From: Daucus carota subsp. sativus
Lineage: Eukaryota > Streptophyta > Magnoliopsida > Apiales > Apiaceae
Assembly: GCF_001625215.2 (NCBI RefSeq)
Contig: NC_030383.2
Coordinates: 46,310,380-46,374,379, forward strand
DNA length: 64,000 nt
Direction of reading: 5' to 3'
Notes under the pieces: generated by a model
What the model saw: only the letters and a program-made list of their open reading frames with translations
What the model was told of the DNA's origin: nothing
Database searches by the model: none
Position numbers and translations under genes: made by a program
Shown: in pieces, positions 1 to 10,865 of the stretch
Layout: each line of letters opens with the position of its first letter
Numbering within the stretch: position 1 is the stretch's first letter

Positions 1-286
1 AATAAAAATATGAGAATACAAAAATATATACACACACCCACTATAACTAATGAAAAAAGTAAAATATTCAATGACACATTTTATCAAACACTTCGTGAAT
101 ATAAGTAAAATCACCTATCAAAATTAGATTCCCAGACAAACATTACCTCAAGTTCATCAATAAATACATGAGAGGATGTAAATTAAAAAATAAACTAAAC
201 AGCTGCAACATCAAAACTCAGATATGTAAAAGAAAAAAAATATGTGCCGGAGTCAAATATCTACGAACCATATATCATACTGAAAA

Positions 287-406
287 AGAGGGACAGGGAA
301 AGGGAAAGAGAGAGACGGATGGAAACATAAAGAAACAGAAAGAGAGAGATATAGAGACAACCGGAGAGAGGGAGAGAGGGGGCAGAAAGAGGGAGAGAGA
401 GAAGAG
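287..406. repeat. purine-rich (GA/GGGA) low-complexity tract
   Basis: The plus strand is almost entirely A and G, with irregular AGAGAG and GGGAGA runs over about 120 bases. Reading frames through it give Arg/Glu/Lys-rich or, on the other strand, Ser/Leu-rich peptides that should not be taken as proteins. Confidence 0.6.
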
Positions 407-413
407 CACTTAC

Positions 414-600
414 ATGGAGCAGGTGGAGGTGTGAGGTGAGAGAGCTTCGGTATGAAAAGAGATGAGATCTGAATGAGTTTGAATGATATGAATTTGAATT
501 TTGAATTGAAATCACAGCAAAGCAAATAAGGAAGCAAAGCAGACGGTACTACAGCTGCAGTTTCGTTTGTTTCTGAAATAGGGAAGAAGAATTGCGTTTG
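414..600 (-). promoter_or_regulatory. possible 5' UTR exon of a minus-strand gene leaving the left edge
   Basis: On the minus strand a C/T-rich leader ends at a strong donor-like GTAAGT (reads at 408-413). It is followed by a long CT-rich tract (about 290-406), a composition common around plant transcription starts. No credible coding frame is present; the open frames here are low-complexity Ser/Leu-rich translations of the CT tract. A non-coding first exon with its intron extending left is the best guess, but an unexpressed purine-rich microsatellite would look similar. Confidence 0.25.
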
Positions 601-719
601 TCGTTTGACGTGTAGTAAAGCAGTGAAAAGTTTTGGACAGTCAATATTTGACTCAGTGGCATGGAGTGTAATTAGGCATGAACTCTTAGGGTATGCCCTG
701 GTAAGAAGTGGCAAAAAGA

Positions 720-975
720 GTAGTAGGATGTATTATATAGTTTATTCCCCCTCACTCGAGAGCCCATTTATGGGTCGAAGAGTGGATCACGGGCGCTCAT
801 CTTTGGAGCATTAATTTGCCATTTGTGCCACTATAAATTGTGAGAATATTGGGGGTGGCAGGGATCGAACCTGAGTCCTCTGCCAACCTGGCTCTGATAC
901 CATGTTAAGGAACCAGTTACTCTAAAACCTCAAGGTGTTAGAGAATGACCCTTTCCAGGATCTTATATACTAACA
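720..975 (-). mobile_element. TRIM-like LTR retrotransposon fragment with tRNA-iMet primer binding site
   Basis: Read on the minus strand, a 73-bp LTR-like segment (975 to 903) starts TGTTAG and ends TTAACA. It is followed at once by TGGTATCAGAGCCAGG (902-887), which matches the sequence complementary to the 3' end of plant initiator-Met tRNA and so is a classic primer binding site. About 130 bp further on a polypurine tract GAGGGGGAA (753-745) precedes a degraded start of a second LTR. The very short LTR, lack of coding capacity and total length near 250 bp fit a terminal-repeat retrotransposon in miniature. The 3' LTR is heavily decayed. Confidence 0.55.
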
Positions 976-1048
976 CAATATACCTGCTTGACGGGCTTCC
1001 TTTAGCTAGAGCTCTAAAACATGCTTAGATATATAAAAAGGGTTTGTC

Positions 1049-1222
1049 TAGTGTGTGCCCAAGGGCACATGCTAAGCACTAACATTTATAAAATTGGAGG
1101 GATTTGATTGGTGTGGTTGTTGTAAATGCAAGGGGGGCCATCATTATTAAAGAGTGTAAGCCAATCAAAATTTCCCAAATTTATAAGTTTTAGTGCTTAG
1201 TGTGTGCCCTTGGGCACACCAT
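1049..1222. mobile_element. foldback MITE, about 174 bp
   Basis: The left arm GTGTGCCCAAGGGCACA followed by CTAAGCACTAA is repeated inverted at the right end (TTAGTGCTTAGTGTG then CCCTTGGGCACAC), with arms of roughly 50 bp around a short loop. The outermost 14 bases also contain a small palindrome. No coding frame. The superfamily cannot be assigned because the target duplication is unclear. Confidence 0.6.
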
Positions 1223-2329
1223 AGAAAAACCGATATAAAAATGAGGGTTCGGAGAAAATTTTAAAGTGACGACTATTGGCAAGTCCAGAGATTCCGTTTA
1301 TCAACTTCGAGAAACTCTTTTGAAAGTGTACTTTCAAAATCATACAAAGTAAAACTGTTCATCCACTGAAATAAATAAATTCAGACCATTAGTAGTTAGC
1401 TCACCTCAACTGCAAATCATAAACTTGCAGGGTCATCTATGTTATTCTCTACTATTTAGTTTAGTTTTGTCAAGGTTTTAATTCGTTTTATGAAGTTTGT
1501 TTTATGATATAAGCTTAATTCTTTCGACAACAGGGGATACAATCAAGCTCATATATTTTGTAGAATTTTCAAGTACTAAATGAGCAATAGTGAACACATT
1601 AGACCGCTGCAAGAGCTTGTACTAGGACGTAATAAGGTAACTAAGCTGCTACGTTTGTTTTATTTTATAACAAATTCTCTGAAGAGATGCTAACTATTTT
1701 AATAATTTGTCTTATAGATTTCTTAAAAGTTGTAAAGGTTGATGAGAATATTAAAATTTTATAATCATAAAAATTAGGGCTTCCATTCTCATTTTCTACT
1801 ACATTAGATGTCTTTTTTTATATGAATGGTAACTTTGGTTGAAATGTTGTACCTTTGGTGTCCAAATAAAGTGTATGTAGCTCATCTTTTGTTCAAAATT
1901 GAACATGCTAATTATCACAGTTTCTTATTTATTCGTTGATTGTATCAGGAATACAATATATACACATTTTATGGGTCTTTTTATTAATTTTTTTCAGATG
2001 ATTACATGTGCCAACATAGGGAGCACAATTGCTTCCTTATGTGTTCGATTAACCTATAGAACCAAAGATTGTTTTGGTGTCATTCAATTGCAAGTTCAAG
2101 ATTGAGTATTTACCATCATAGTAGCTTTGACCAATTCTGCTTGACTTGCTCATGTATTTAGAATATATTTTAACATATTTATTAAAGCTAATGAACCATG
2201 AAATTAGTGTGAAGGTTGTCAGTCATCGCTCTTGTGTCTCCCCTTCTTCACTGCCTACATATATAAGCATGTGTGTGAGTGTGTGTTTGAGCAGGATAAA
2301 TTATGGAGGCTTTCTTTACGCGGCAAAGT
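1223..2329. other. gene-free AT-rich spacer
   Basis: No convincing coding frame, RNA gene or clear terminal repeats are visible. Short open frames (for example near 1900-2105) lack any family resemblance. Confidence 0.4.
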
Positions 2330-3345
2330 ATATATGTGATAATCTGTCTTTGTTGGATCTGGAGTGCTTTTCGATGTTTTTAGGTGATTTTGGTAGTTAG
2401 TCTGTTTGCTTATTTGGTCTTTGTCTTTGATTATATTTATATACTTAAGTCTTATCATAATCAACATTGAGGTAGTCTCCATATGTAGATCCAAGAGCAG
2501 GTCAGCGGAACCATAAATGAGGTGAGAACTTTATGTTCAAAGTATATATATTATGTAAAACTCTGCTTCGTGCTGCTTCATTTGTAAAATGCTCGGTAAT
2601 GCTTAATATATAGAAAGGAGCAGAAAAGGTTATTGATGAATATTGTGTTGAAACTGATGTCGTTGCTGATACTCTGTTAAACTGATATAAAAAAAAAGTA
2701 CGGAGGTTTTTTACGCGAGGTATGGAGATCAGACATGATCATATGACTTAAAGTGATACTTGTAAACTGAAACATGTTGTTCGAGTGAGTACGAATATAT
2801 GAGAGCACTACACATATTATGAAAAGTTCATAGACACATCTGTACCAGAGAACTGATGCAGACTTTGACGAGGATCAAATTGCTTATAGAGTGGATCGAG
2901 AAACCAGTCGTAAGAACTGAAACCTTGTATGAATTGCTTCAGGTTGTGGCATGTTCCTTGCCGTATGGGAAGTACTCATTAGTAGTATTTGTTACTTTAT
3001 CAGCACATCTGTGCTTCTCATATTACCAACTTATATCTCCTAAATATTTTCTTGTAAATTATGGGTTCTAGAGCATACCCGTGTCTTGCATGGGCTATAA
3101 AGCTAGTTGTAGTATAATCCAGTAGAGCTGCTCAATATACAGTTCTGATGCAAAATGTGTGCATTATATATTAACCTCTTTTCCCTTTTTCTCCTTTACT
3201 CTGTTTATTCTGTTTTAGTTGATATTTGAAGTTGAGATGACACGCTTGGCCAAGAAAAAATACAGATACCAACTTAGAATGATCAAATTGCGCATTACAA
3301 AAAGTTCCAACTGATTTAAAATAACTTAAAAGCTTTTGGTTTTTA
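2330..3345. repeat. downstream part of serpin tandem unit A
   Basis: This segment is homologous to 6370-7312 and, in part, 10870-11635, and lies 3' of each minus-strand serpin. It contains a degenerate coding-looking stretch (about 2856-3071) that is broken differently in each copy, so it is read as a fossil fragment. It also holds a Helitron-type 3' end at 3078-3106. Similarity to the 5302-5340 area suggests the unit boundary lies near 2330 and again near 5300. Confidence 0.5.
3078..3106 (+). mobile_element. Helitron-type 3' terminus (unit A)
   Basis: A short hairpin (CCCGTG...CATGGG, 3078-3094) is followed after a few A/T bases by CTAG (3103-3106) and then a host T, the usual Helitron 3' end layout. 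The same ending recurs at 7057-7060 and 11359-11362 in the other serpin units. The 5' end was not located. Confidence 0.45.
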
Positions 3346-4847
3346 TCAGGTTGCCAGCAGTGGATTGAGCACAACACCTGTAAAAAATACTATACGAGAT
3401 GTCTCTTCTCTTATCATGAACATGAAGGGGTGATCAGCCACGAATCCCCGAGGCTCAACTATCCGACAACCTCTTCTGAGCCTCACAGCAGTGCTGGCCG
3501 CAGCTTCTGTACCCCCCTCGTTCACTTCAATATATGCTTTGTGAAAAATATTGGAAACAGAAACTTTCTCACCGTGAAAAGAATGTACCAATTCAGTAAA
3601 TTCCGCTACATCCATAAATGGTAAGACAAGTCCCAATTCTTTAATGATTCTTGATGCTTCAAACTCGAATGAGAACTTAAACTTTGGAATCCAGATACCA
3701 TCAGTTAAATACTCTTTTCTGAAATAAAAATCTTGATTGAAAAATCCAGGAGTAGAATTAAAAGTTTGTATCATACTTTTCAAGCCATTGATCTCTTGGG
3801 GAAGAAAGAAGTACATGGCAAATTTTCTCGTGTCCTCGCCATTTTGATACGGGATTTTGAGAATTTTATAACCATTACTCTCCCGATAAAGATTTCGTTC
3901 TCCTTTCTTGGTGGTCATGCTCGGAACTTGAACAATCTGGCCATTTAAAAGCTTAAAGGCTTTATTCCTGGACCTTTTAGCATCAAACTTGCTTTCCCAA
4001 GCACCTTTGAAGTAAAGTGCATTAGCAAACACAAGAGCTGTGTCACTGCCTAGACATCCAGAGCGAAGGAGCTCTTTTATGAGTCCTTTTGTTGCATCTT
4101 GAGCCCATTTATTTACTTCCTCTGTCACTTCACTAGCCTTCATACAGAACAAACAAATTTAACATGAGAAACTCTCATAAATATTTTCTTAGAGAACAAC
4201 TATGGTCTATGTATAATCATGGTTGTAAAAATCGGGAACCGGGACTAATCTGTCCACCTACCAATCCTGAATTTATCAAATATTTTTTTCATAAATCGAT
4301 AAAATATATTTTAAAAAGTAATCGGGACTAATCGGAAATTTTTCAATGAATGGGGGATCTTTAGAACAGATCGTATAATAAACAAAAGAAATAATACCCT
4401 GGTTGCGAAGTCGACAGCTCTAGCTTCAGCTTTATAAACATCTGCTAGTGTTCCTTTAAAAGAAGGCTTCAGACCAAAACTTTTATCAATCCAAGCTCCA
4501 TTGACCATAGTTACCAGAGGACTTGCAGCAAGATTGTTGTCATCACCGACTTGTCTTGTCGTAATCTCAACAACCTTGGAAGACAAGGAGTTGAGATCAT
4601 CAATGCTTTTGGATCCCAGAAAAGACAGTAGTTGATCCAAGGTACGGCCGGTTGCTCCAGTGGCTATCAAGCTTAAGATAATCTGAAAAGATACAGGCGA
4701 AATCACAAAATTTGAGGCCTTGTCAGCTTCTTCCAGCAAAGCATGATTTGCTATTTGAATACAAAAATCGGAATTTAGATCACAAGTATTTATCTGCTCC
4801 GGATTCTCCATTGTACTTCTTTCTCTCTTTTTTGAAGGGATCTCCAT
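3346..4847 (-). CDS. serpin (plant serpin-Z type), copy A, two exons
   Basis: Exon 1 is 4398-4847 and exon 2 is 3346-4137, joined in phase 0 across a 260-bp intron, giving 413 residues (about 401 if the second in-frame ATG at 4811, MENPEQ, is used; the diverged copy D supports that start). Serpins are suicide inhibitors of proteases; plant members are mostly nucleocytoplasmic. Seen: NALYFKGAW, VPSMTTKK, the hinge GTEAAAS, and the C-terminal FVADHPF then FFTGVVLNP, all in order and full length. Counting from the hinge, the reactive loop reads AVRLRRGCRIV, putting Gly or an adjacent Arg near P1. P16 is Gly where copies B-D have Glu. No signal peptide. First of three tandem units. Confidence 0.88.
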
Positions 4848-4940
4848 TGTACTCTGATACGCTTATCTTCGGATGGAAGAAACTCTTAAACTATCCACAA
4901 TTTTGCAAGATGTCCCTCCACATAATCGATCAATATCAGG

Positions 4941-4951
4941 TTATATATAAA
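4941..4951 (-). promoter_or_regulatory. TATA-like box upstream of serpin A
   Basis: Minus-strand TTATATATAA lies about 95 bp upstream of the first ATG. The same motif at the same offset precedes copy B (9099-9109), but copy C lacks it. Confidence 0.4.
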
Positions 4952-5353
4952 AAGACTTCAATATTGATTAGGATTTTATTAGGAAAGACTTTAATTTTGA
5001 TTTCGACTATGAGTCTATGACAACGTTATATAATTTTTTCTTTAATAACAATAATCATTATACTATTATGAATAGACTTTTATATTGGTTATGATTTTAT
5101 AGTTATTATTATACTATATATTAATATTAATTAGGATGTTATTATTGAATACTTTAATATTATTTAGAATTTTATAATTATTAATATTATTATGAAAAAA
5201 CTTTTATATTAATTAAGTTTTTATTATTAAAGACTTTTGATTATGATTTTGTAATTATCAAATATCAACCAAAATTTAGTCAAAGTGATTCGGATAATAT
5301 GTCTTTGTTGGATGAGGAGAGTTTTTCGATCTTCTGAGCTTATTTGGATAGTT

Positions 5354-6392
5354 AGAGCATCTCTAATTGTGATCTAAAAATCGAAATTTAAGATAGATTT
5401 ATTCCAAATTATCCTAATTGTAGATTAATAATTGATCCAAATTTGGACAAGTTGTGGTACAAATTTGGATCACTATTATTCTCTCATCCAATTTTTTTTA
5501 ACATTAAAATATTGTTAGAATATAATTAAAATGATGATTAATTATAAAATAAAATTTCAAAATACATAAAATTTCACAATACTTGAAAATTAAAAGTATG
5601 AAACAAAATAATACAACATAATAATTAAATAATAATATAATTTTAATAAAAACTAAATTATTGATTTAGTTGTTGGTGAAATCGGTTCTTATTGCTCCGA
5701 GATAATCAAAATACATCCCACATTTATTATTTTTATGTAAATTTTTAATACCTTTAATTTGTTTTGATGTACCGTTTTATCTTTTTTGAATTATTTTGTA
5801 ACTTTTATCTTTATCTAGTTGTTGACTTTATTAATATAAGAGTAAATTTCAAAGTTGTGGCCAAAGTTTACACCGATTTTAAAAAAATTGGCCAGAGTTC
5901 CAAATTTTCAAAAAGGTGGCCAAATTTTGACTCCACTTTTCAAAAGTGTGACTCTCATTAAATGTCACTAACGGACAGAAGGGTAAAAATGAGTTCCAAA
6001 TTTTCAAAAAAGTGGCCAAACTTTTGGCTTGCTTTTCAAAAATGTGGCTTCTGTTAGGCTCTCGTTAGTGACATTTAACGGGAGTCACATTTTTAAAAAG
6101 CGAACCAAAATTTGGCCATCTTTTAAGAATTTGGAACTCTGGTCAACTCTTTGAAAATAGGTGTAAACTTTGGACACAACTCTGAACTTTACTCTTAATA
6201 TAATTAATGACGAAATTAGTTAATCTTTTTTTTTTTTGAAAATTTCTAAATCAAAATATATGAATATAATAATAATGAACTACTTATATTTATATTTGGA
6301 TCATCAAAAGAATAAGATTTGAATCCGTCCTAAATTTGAATCATTTCTTAATCCAAATTTGAATCTATGATCCTGGTTGGAGTTGGCCTTGC
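5354..6392. mobile_element. decayed MITE-like region holding an inner foldback element
   Basis: The left edge GAGCATCTCTAATTGTGATC and right edge GATCCTGGTTGGAGTTGGCC are imperfectly inverted, the loose GAGCATCTCYAA type end common in plant MITEs. The interior is AT-rich without coding frames and contains the clearer foldback at 5837-6197. The outer ends are a tentative call. Confidence 0.3.
5837..6197. mobile_element. foldback MITE with long inverted repeats, 361 bp
   Basis: The sequence from TAAGAGTAAATTTC to GAACTTTACTCTTA is a near-complete palindrome. Arms of about 170 bp share TGGCC, GTTTACACC and CCAAATTTTCAAA motifs in inverted order, meeting near GTGACATTTAACGG. No coding content. 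It interrupts the spacer between serpin units A and B and is absent from unit A. Confidence 0.65.
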
Positions 6393-7312
6393 TTATTTGG
6401 TAATATTTGTGTTTGATTATATTTATAGATATTTTAGTGTTGCCATAATCCAGGTTGAGTAGTCTACGTAGATCCAAGAGTGGGTCAGAGGAACCATATA
6501 TGAGGTGAGAATTTTCTGTTCAAAGTATATATATTATGTAAAACTCTGCTCTGCGCTGCTTAATTTGTAAAATGCTTGATAATGCTTAATTTACAACAAG
6601 GTGCAGAAAAAGCTATTGATAAATATTGTGTTGAAGATGAAGTCGTTGCTGATACTCTGTTAAACTGATATCAGAAAATAATAAGTACGGAGGTTGTTTT
6701 ATGCGAGGTGTGGAGATCAGACGTAATAATATGACGTAAAGTGATATTTGTAAACTGAAACATGTTGTTCGAGACTTCGAGTAAAGCCAGGAGCAGGAGT
6801 ATATAAGAGCAGTAAACATATTATTAGGAATAGTTCATAGACACATCTGTACCAGAGAACTGATGCAGACTTTGACGGGGATCAAACTGCTTAAAAAGTG
6901 GATCGAGTAACCAGTCCTATGGAAAGTACTCATATTTTGTATCTGTTACTTTAGCAGCACACCAGTGCTTCTCATATTACCAACTTATATCTCCTAAATA
7001 CTTTTTTGTAAATTATGAGTTATAGAGCATGCACGTGCCTTGCGCGAGATATAAAGCTAGTTGTTGTATAATCCAGTAGAGCTGTTCAATATACTGTTCT
7101 GATGCAAAATTGTGCAACATATATTAGCCTCTTTTATCTTTTTCTCCTTTACTCTGTTTATTCAGTTTTTTTTCTTGGTTTTTATACACCATTATCAGGA
7201 AAGAATTTGAAGTTGGAGAATAAACATTTGGCCAAGAAAAAAATACAGATACGAACTTAGCATGATCAAACTGCGCATTACAAAAAGTTCCAACTGACAT
7301 CTTTCGGTTTCA
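6393..7312. repeat. downstream part of serpin tandem unit B
   Basis: Homologous to 2400-3345 over most of its length, with a deletion in the coding-like relic (around 6900-6950). It includes the Helitron-type CTAG end at 7057-7060. No separate gene is seen. Confidence 0.5.
7029..7060 (+). mobile_element. Helitron-type 3' terminus (unit B)
   Basis: GCATGCACGTGCCTTGCGCG precedes GATATAAAGCTAG and a host T, corresponding base for base to the ends in units A and C. It therefore predates the tandem duplication. Confidence 0.45.
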
Positions 7313-9004
7313 TCAAGTTGCCAGCAGTGGATTGAGCACAGCACCTGTAAAAAATACAATACGAGATGTCTCTTCTCTTATCATGAACATGAAGGGGTGA
7401 TCAGCTACGAATCCCGGGGGCTTAACTCTTCCACAACATCTTCTGAACCTCACAGCAGTGCTGGCTGCAGCTTCTGTACCCTCCTCGTTCACTTCAATAT
7501 ATGCTTTGTGAAAAATACTAGAAACACAAACTTTTTCACCCTGGAGAGATTGTACCAATTCAGTAAATTCTGCTGCATCCATAAATGGTAAGACAAGTCC
7601 CAGTTCTTTAATGATTCTTGATGCTTCAAAATCGAATGAGAACTTGAACTTTGGAATCCAGATACGATCACCAAGATCCTCTTCTCTAAAATAAAAAATC
7701 TTGACTGAAAAATCCAGGAATAGAATTAAAAGTTTGTATCATACTTTTCAAGCCATTGATCTCTTGGGGAAGAAAGAAGTACATGGCAAATTTCTTGTGT
7801 CCTCGCCATTTTGATACGGGATTTTGAGAATTTTATAACCATTAATCTCCCGATAAAAATTTCGTTCTCTTTTCTTGGTGGTCATGCTTGGAACTTGAAC
7901 AATCTGGCCATTTAAAAGCTTAAAGTCTTTATTCATAGATCTTTCGGAATCAAACTTTCGGTCCCAAGAACCTTTGAAGTAAAGTGCATTAGCAAACACA
8001 AGAGCTGTGTCATTGCCTAGACATCCAGAGCGAAGGAGCTCTTTTATGAGTCCTTTTGTTGCATCTTGAGCCCATTTATTTACTTCCTCTGTCACTTCAG
8101 TAGCCTTCATACAGAACAAATAACTTTAACATAAGAAAATCTCATCTTAGAGAAGAACTATGGTCCATGTATAATGGTTGTAAAAATCAGGATTCGGGAT
8201 TAATCGTTGACATCCCGATTCAGGATTTATTGGATATTTTTTCGATAAATCGGCAATTTTAAGTTAGGTCAGAGTATGATCGGTAAAAATATATTTTAAA
8301 GAATTAATCGGGAATTTTTCAAAGAAACAACTATGTCCTATGTATAATCATGCTTGTAAAAATCAGGAATCAAGACTAATCGGTTGACCTTCCGATTCAG
8401 GATTTATTAAAGATCTTTCCGATAAATCAGAGATTTTTAGTCTAAGTAAGAGTATAATCAGCAAAATATATTTTAATAATTAATCAGGAATTTTTCAATG
8501 AACCGATCGGGGATCTCTAGAACAGAATGTATAATAAACAAAAGAAAGAATTACCCTGGTTGCAAAGTCGACAGCTCTAGCTTCAGCTTTATAAACATCT
8601 GTTAGTGTTCCTTTGAAAGAAGGCTTGAGACCAAAGCTTTTATCAATCCAAGCTCCACTGACCATTGTTACCAGAGGACTCGCAGCAAGATTGTTGTCAT
8701 CACCGACTTGTCTTGTCGTAATCTCAACAACCTTGGAAGACAAGAAGTTGAGATCATCAATGCTTTTGGATCCCAGAAAAGACAGTAGTTGATCCAAGGT
8801 ACGGCCGGTTGCTCCAGTGGCTATCAAGCTTAAGATAATCTGAAAAGATACAGGCGAAATCACAAAATTTGAGGCCTTGTCAGCTTCTTCCAGCAAAGCA
8901 TGATTTGCTATTTGAATACAAAAATCGGAATTTAGATCACAAGTATTTATCTGCTCCGGATTCTCCATTGTACTTCTTTCTCTCTTTTTTGAAGGGATCT
9001 CCAT
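7313..9004 (-). pseudogene. serpin copy B, disrupted by two compensating indels
   Basis: Exon 1 (8555-9004) is intact and nearly identical to copy A. Exon 2 (7313-8104) has the same total length as in A and C but carries a one-base deletion near 7790-7796 and a one-base insertion in an A-run at 7693-7698. Between them the frame is shifted and a stop occurs at 7748-7750, so translation would end after roughly 268 residues, before the reactive loop. Below 7693 the original frame resumes with intact hinge (GTEAAAS), loop (AVRFRRCCGRV) and FVADHPF. The product would lack the bait loop. Sequencing error is possible but would need two independent indels. Confidence 0.8.
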
Positions 9005-9098
9005 TGTACTCTGATACGCTTATCTCGGATGGAAAGAAACTCTTAAACTATCCACAATTTTGCAAGATGTCCCTCGACCTAATCAATCAATACCAGGT

Positions 9099-9110
9099 TA
9101 TATATAAAAA
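9099..9110 (-). promoter_or_regulatory. TATA-like box upstream of serpin B
   Basis: Minus-strand TATATATAA about 95 bp upstream of the first ATG of copy B, matching copy A. The promoter looks intact although the gene body is broken. Confidence 0.35.
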
Positions 9111-9639
9111 GATTTCGATATTGATTAGAATTTTATCATGAAGTACTTTAATTTTGATTTGGACAAAGTTATATAATTTCTTTTTGAAACAATATAATTT
9201 TTTTATTTAGTAACAATAATCGTTGCACTATTATGAACCGACTTTAAAACTCATATAATTTAATTTATGAAATAACTCGATAACTTTTTTCAAATAAACA
9301 AGATTCCATATTGACACCTAAGTACCAAAATTTTGTTATCAATATATATATTTTTAATAATTATTATTAAAAAACATGATGAATTTATTTTTTACATTTG
9401 TTTAGAATCATAATTTAAATATTTTTAAAATTACCTATAAATAATGCACATAATCAATCAATATACTTATATAAAAGAGAAGCATGGATCGTTCAAGTGG
9501 CGCCTCTATGAGAGCTCTGTTCTATTTTTCTAATTTTCTGTAATTTTTGGATGAAAAAATATCAAAAATAAAAATTGTCTTTTTTAGTTTCGGATATATT
9601 GGAAGAAAGTTTCATAACTACCTTTTTCAAAATATCAAA

Positions 9640-9850
9640 ATCAAATCAGAATTTGAAACTATCATCATATTTTTGGAAAAGGTGTATATCAAAAACAAAA
9701 AGTACTTTTGATAAGTAATCTCTTCTCCAATCAACCCCAATAATTGAATCAAAATCAAATCGGAATTTGAAATTATCATCATAATTTTGGAAAAGGTGTA
9801 TATCAAAAACAGAAAGTTTTTTTGATAAGCAGTCTCTTCTCAAATCAACC
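9640..9850. repeat. imperfect direct repeat, about 100 bp, two copies
   Basis: The stretch containing ATCAAAATCAAATC, GGAAAAGGTGTATATC and CTCTTCTC occurs twice in a row (about 9640-9745 and 9749-9850) with few differences. It lies within the Helitron body. Confidence 0.5.
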
Positions 9851-10200
9851 CCTATAAATTGACGTCAGACATCATAAAATTTAACACACAATTTTTTTTT
9901 AACTTATTTGTCTTCTCCATCTAATATATTAATGAATTACACTATGCTAGATGTTTATGCTAGATGTTTTGAATGGCGATATAGAAGATTGCTGATAAGA
10001 GTAAGAGTTCGTCGGATGTAGGATTCGGCAAATCTAAACACGGGAGAATAATATAGTCATGACATGATATTGATGGATGAAAAAGCCAATAAATTAATTG
10101 TTAGGCATATATGTTTGTTCGTTATTTTTTTATAATGTTTGTTTTGTTCATCGGACATATTTGTTGTTGTTAATTTTTATATAGTTTACTTTGTACACAG

Positions 10201-10410
10201 GAAAAGATTATTCATGCAACACTTCCACAATATCTGTTTGCTCGGTTCAAACACCTTTTAAGTGAAGGCTGTAGTTATAAACTGCGATCTCATCGATTTA
10301 AATTGATGTTTTTGCAGACACCCAATCCAAAAAAGGAAGGAATCACTAATAAACCTAGATTGGACTTCGTATGTCCCGAGATGATTAATTTTCGTACAAC
10401 TACAACATAA
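10201..10410 (+). pseudogene. replication protein A 70-kDa-like OB-fold fragment
   Basis: After an AG acceptor-like site the plus frame reads EKIIHATLPQYLFARF, then FKHLLSEGCSYKLRSHRF, resembling the Helitron-associated and plant RPA1 DNA-binding fold (the HATVPK...F..L.EG pattern). It ends in LDFVCPEM without the rest of an RPA subunit. No start codon or downstream exons were found. It is interpreted as cargo or relic within the Helitron. Confidence 0.5.
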
Positions 10411-10748
10411 TGTCCATCCCAATTAAAATTAGGGATGGTTTCAAAATTGCATCTCAATATCTACGCACTATGTTAAACAAAACTAAAATTAAGATTTGTC
10501 GTGCTTTGAATCGTTAATTACATCTAAATTTTTATTTTCATTTTTTCACTCATGATCAATTTTTTTTTTAATATTGGTATTGTATCGAGATGTTTATATT
10601 ATAAAATTTATTTTATTCTATAAATATTAATTTTGAATCATTAATATTTTATAGGTTGCCGCAAATTTATTTTATTTAAAAAATATTAATATTAAATCGT
10701 TAATATAATTTTTAATAGCCCGCCGCAACGCGCGGCTTCTCAACTAGT

Positions 10749-10865
10749 TGTGTATAAAAAGTCTATACATAATGATGTGGCAATTGATGGGTTGTTGATG
10801 TGAATGCATGGCCCATTCCAATTAAAATCCACATGTCATTATGTACAAAATTTTGTACAAAGTCA
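10749..10865. mobile_element. small MITE next to the Helitron end
   Basis: The left TCTATACATAATGATGTGG is inverted at the right as CACATGTCATTATGTACA, then AAATTTTGTACAAAG. The right-arm sequence also occurs at 21784-21832, so it is a family member. It directly abuts the Helitron CTAG. Confidence 0.4.

Larger units (their letters stand above)
9465..10747 (+). mobile_element. non-autonomous Helitron with captured RPA-like fragment
   Basis: The 3' end is convincing: a GC-rich hairpin GCCGCAACGCGCGGC (10722-10736) followed by CTAG (10744-10747) and a T. The 5' edge is placed at the TTATATAAAAGAGAAGC motif near 9465 and is approximate. A replication-protein-A-like coding relic lies inside (10201-10410), typical cargo of plant Helitrons. 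No Rep/helicase is present, so the copy is non-autonomous. It sits between serpin units B and C. Near-duplicate internal segments occur at 9640-9740 and 9750-9840. Confidence 0.55.

Noticed and set aside
168-714. Arg/Glu-rich and Ser/Leu-rich proteins at the left edge
   Set aside because: They are translations of a purine/pyrimidine tract on either strand.
2856-3071. Small conserved gene repeated in each serpin unit
   Set aside because: Counterparts in units B and C carry deletions and stops, so it is a decayed fragment and not a maintained gene.
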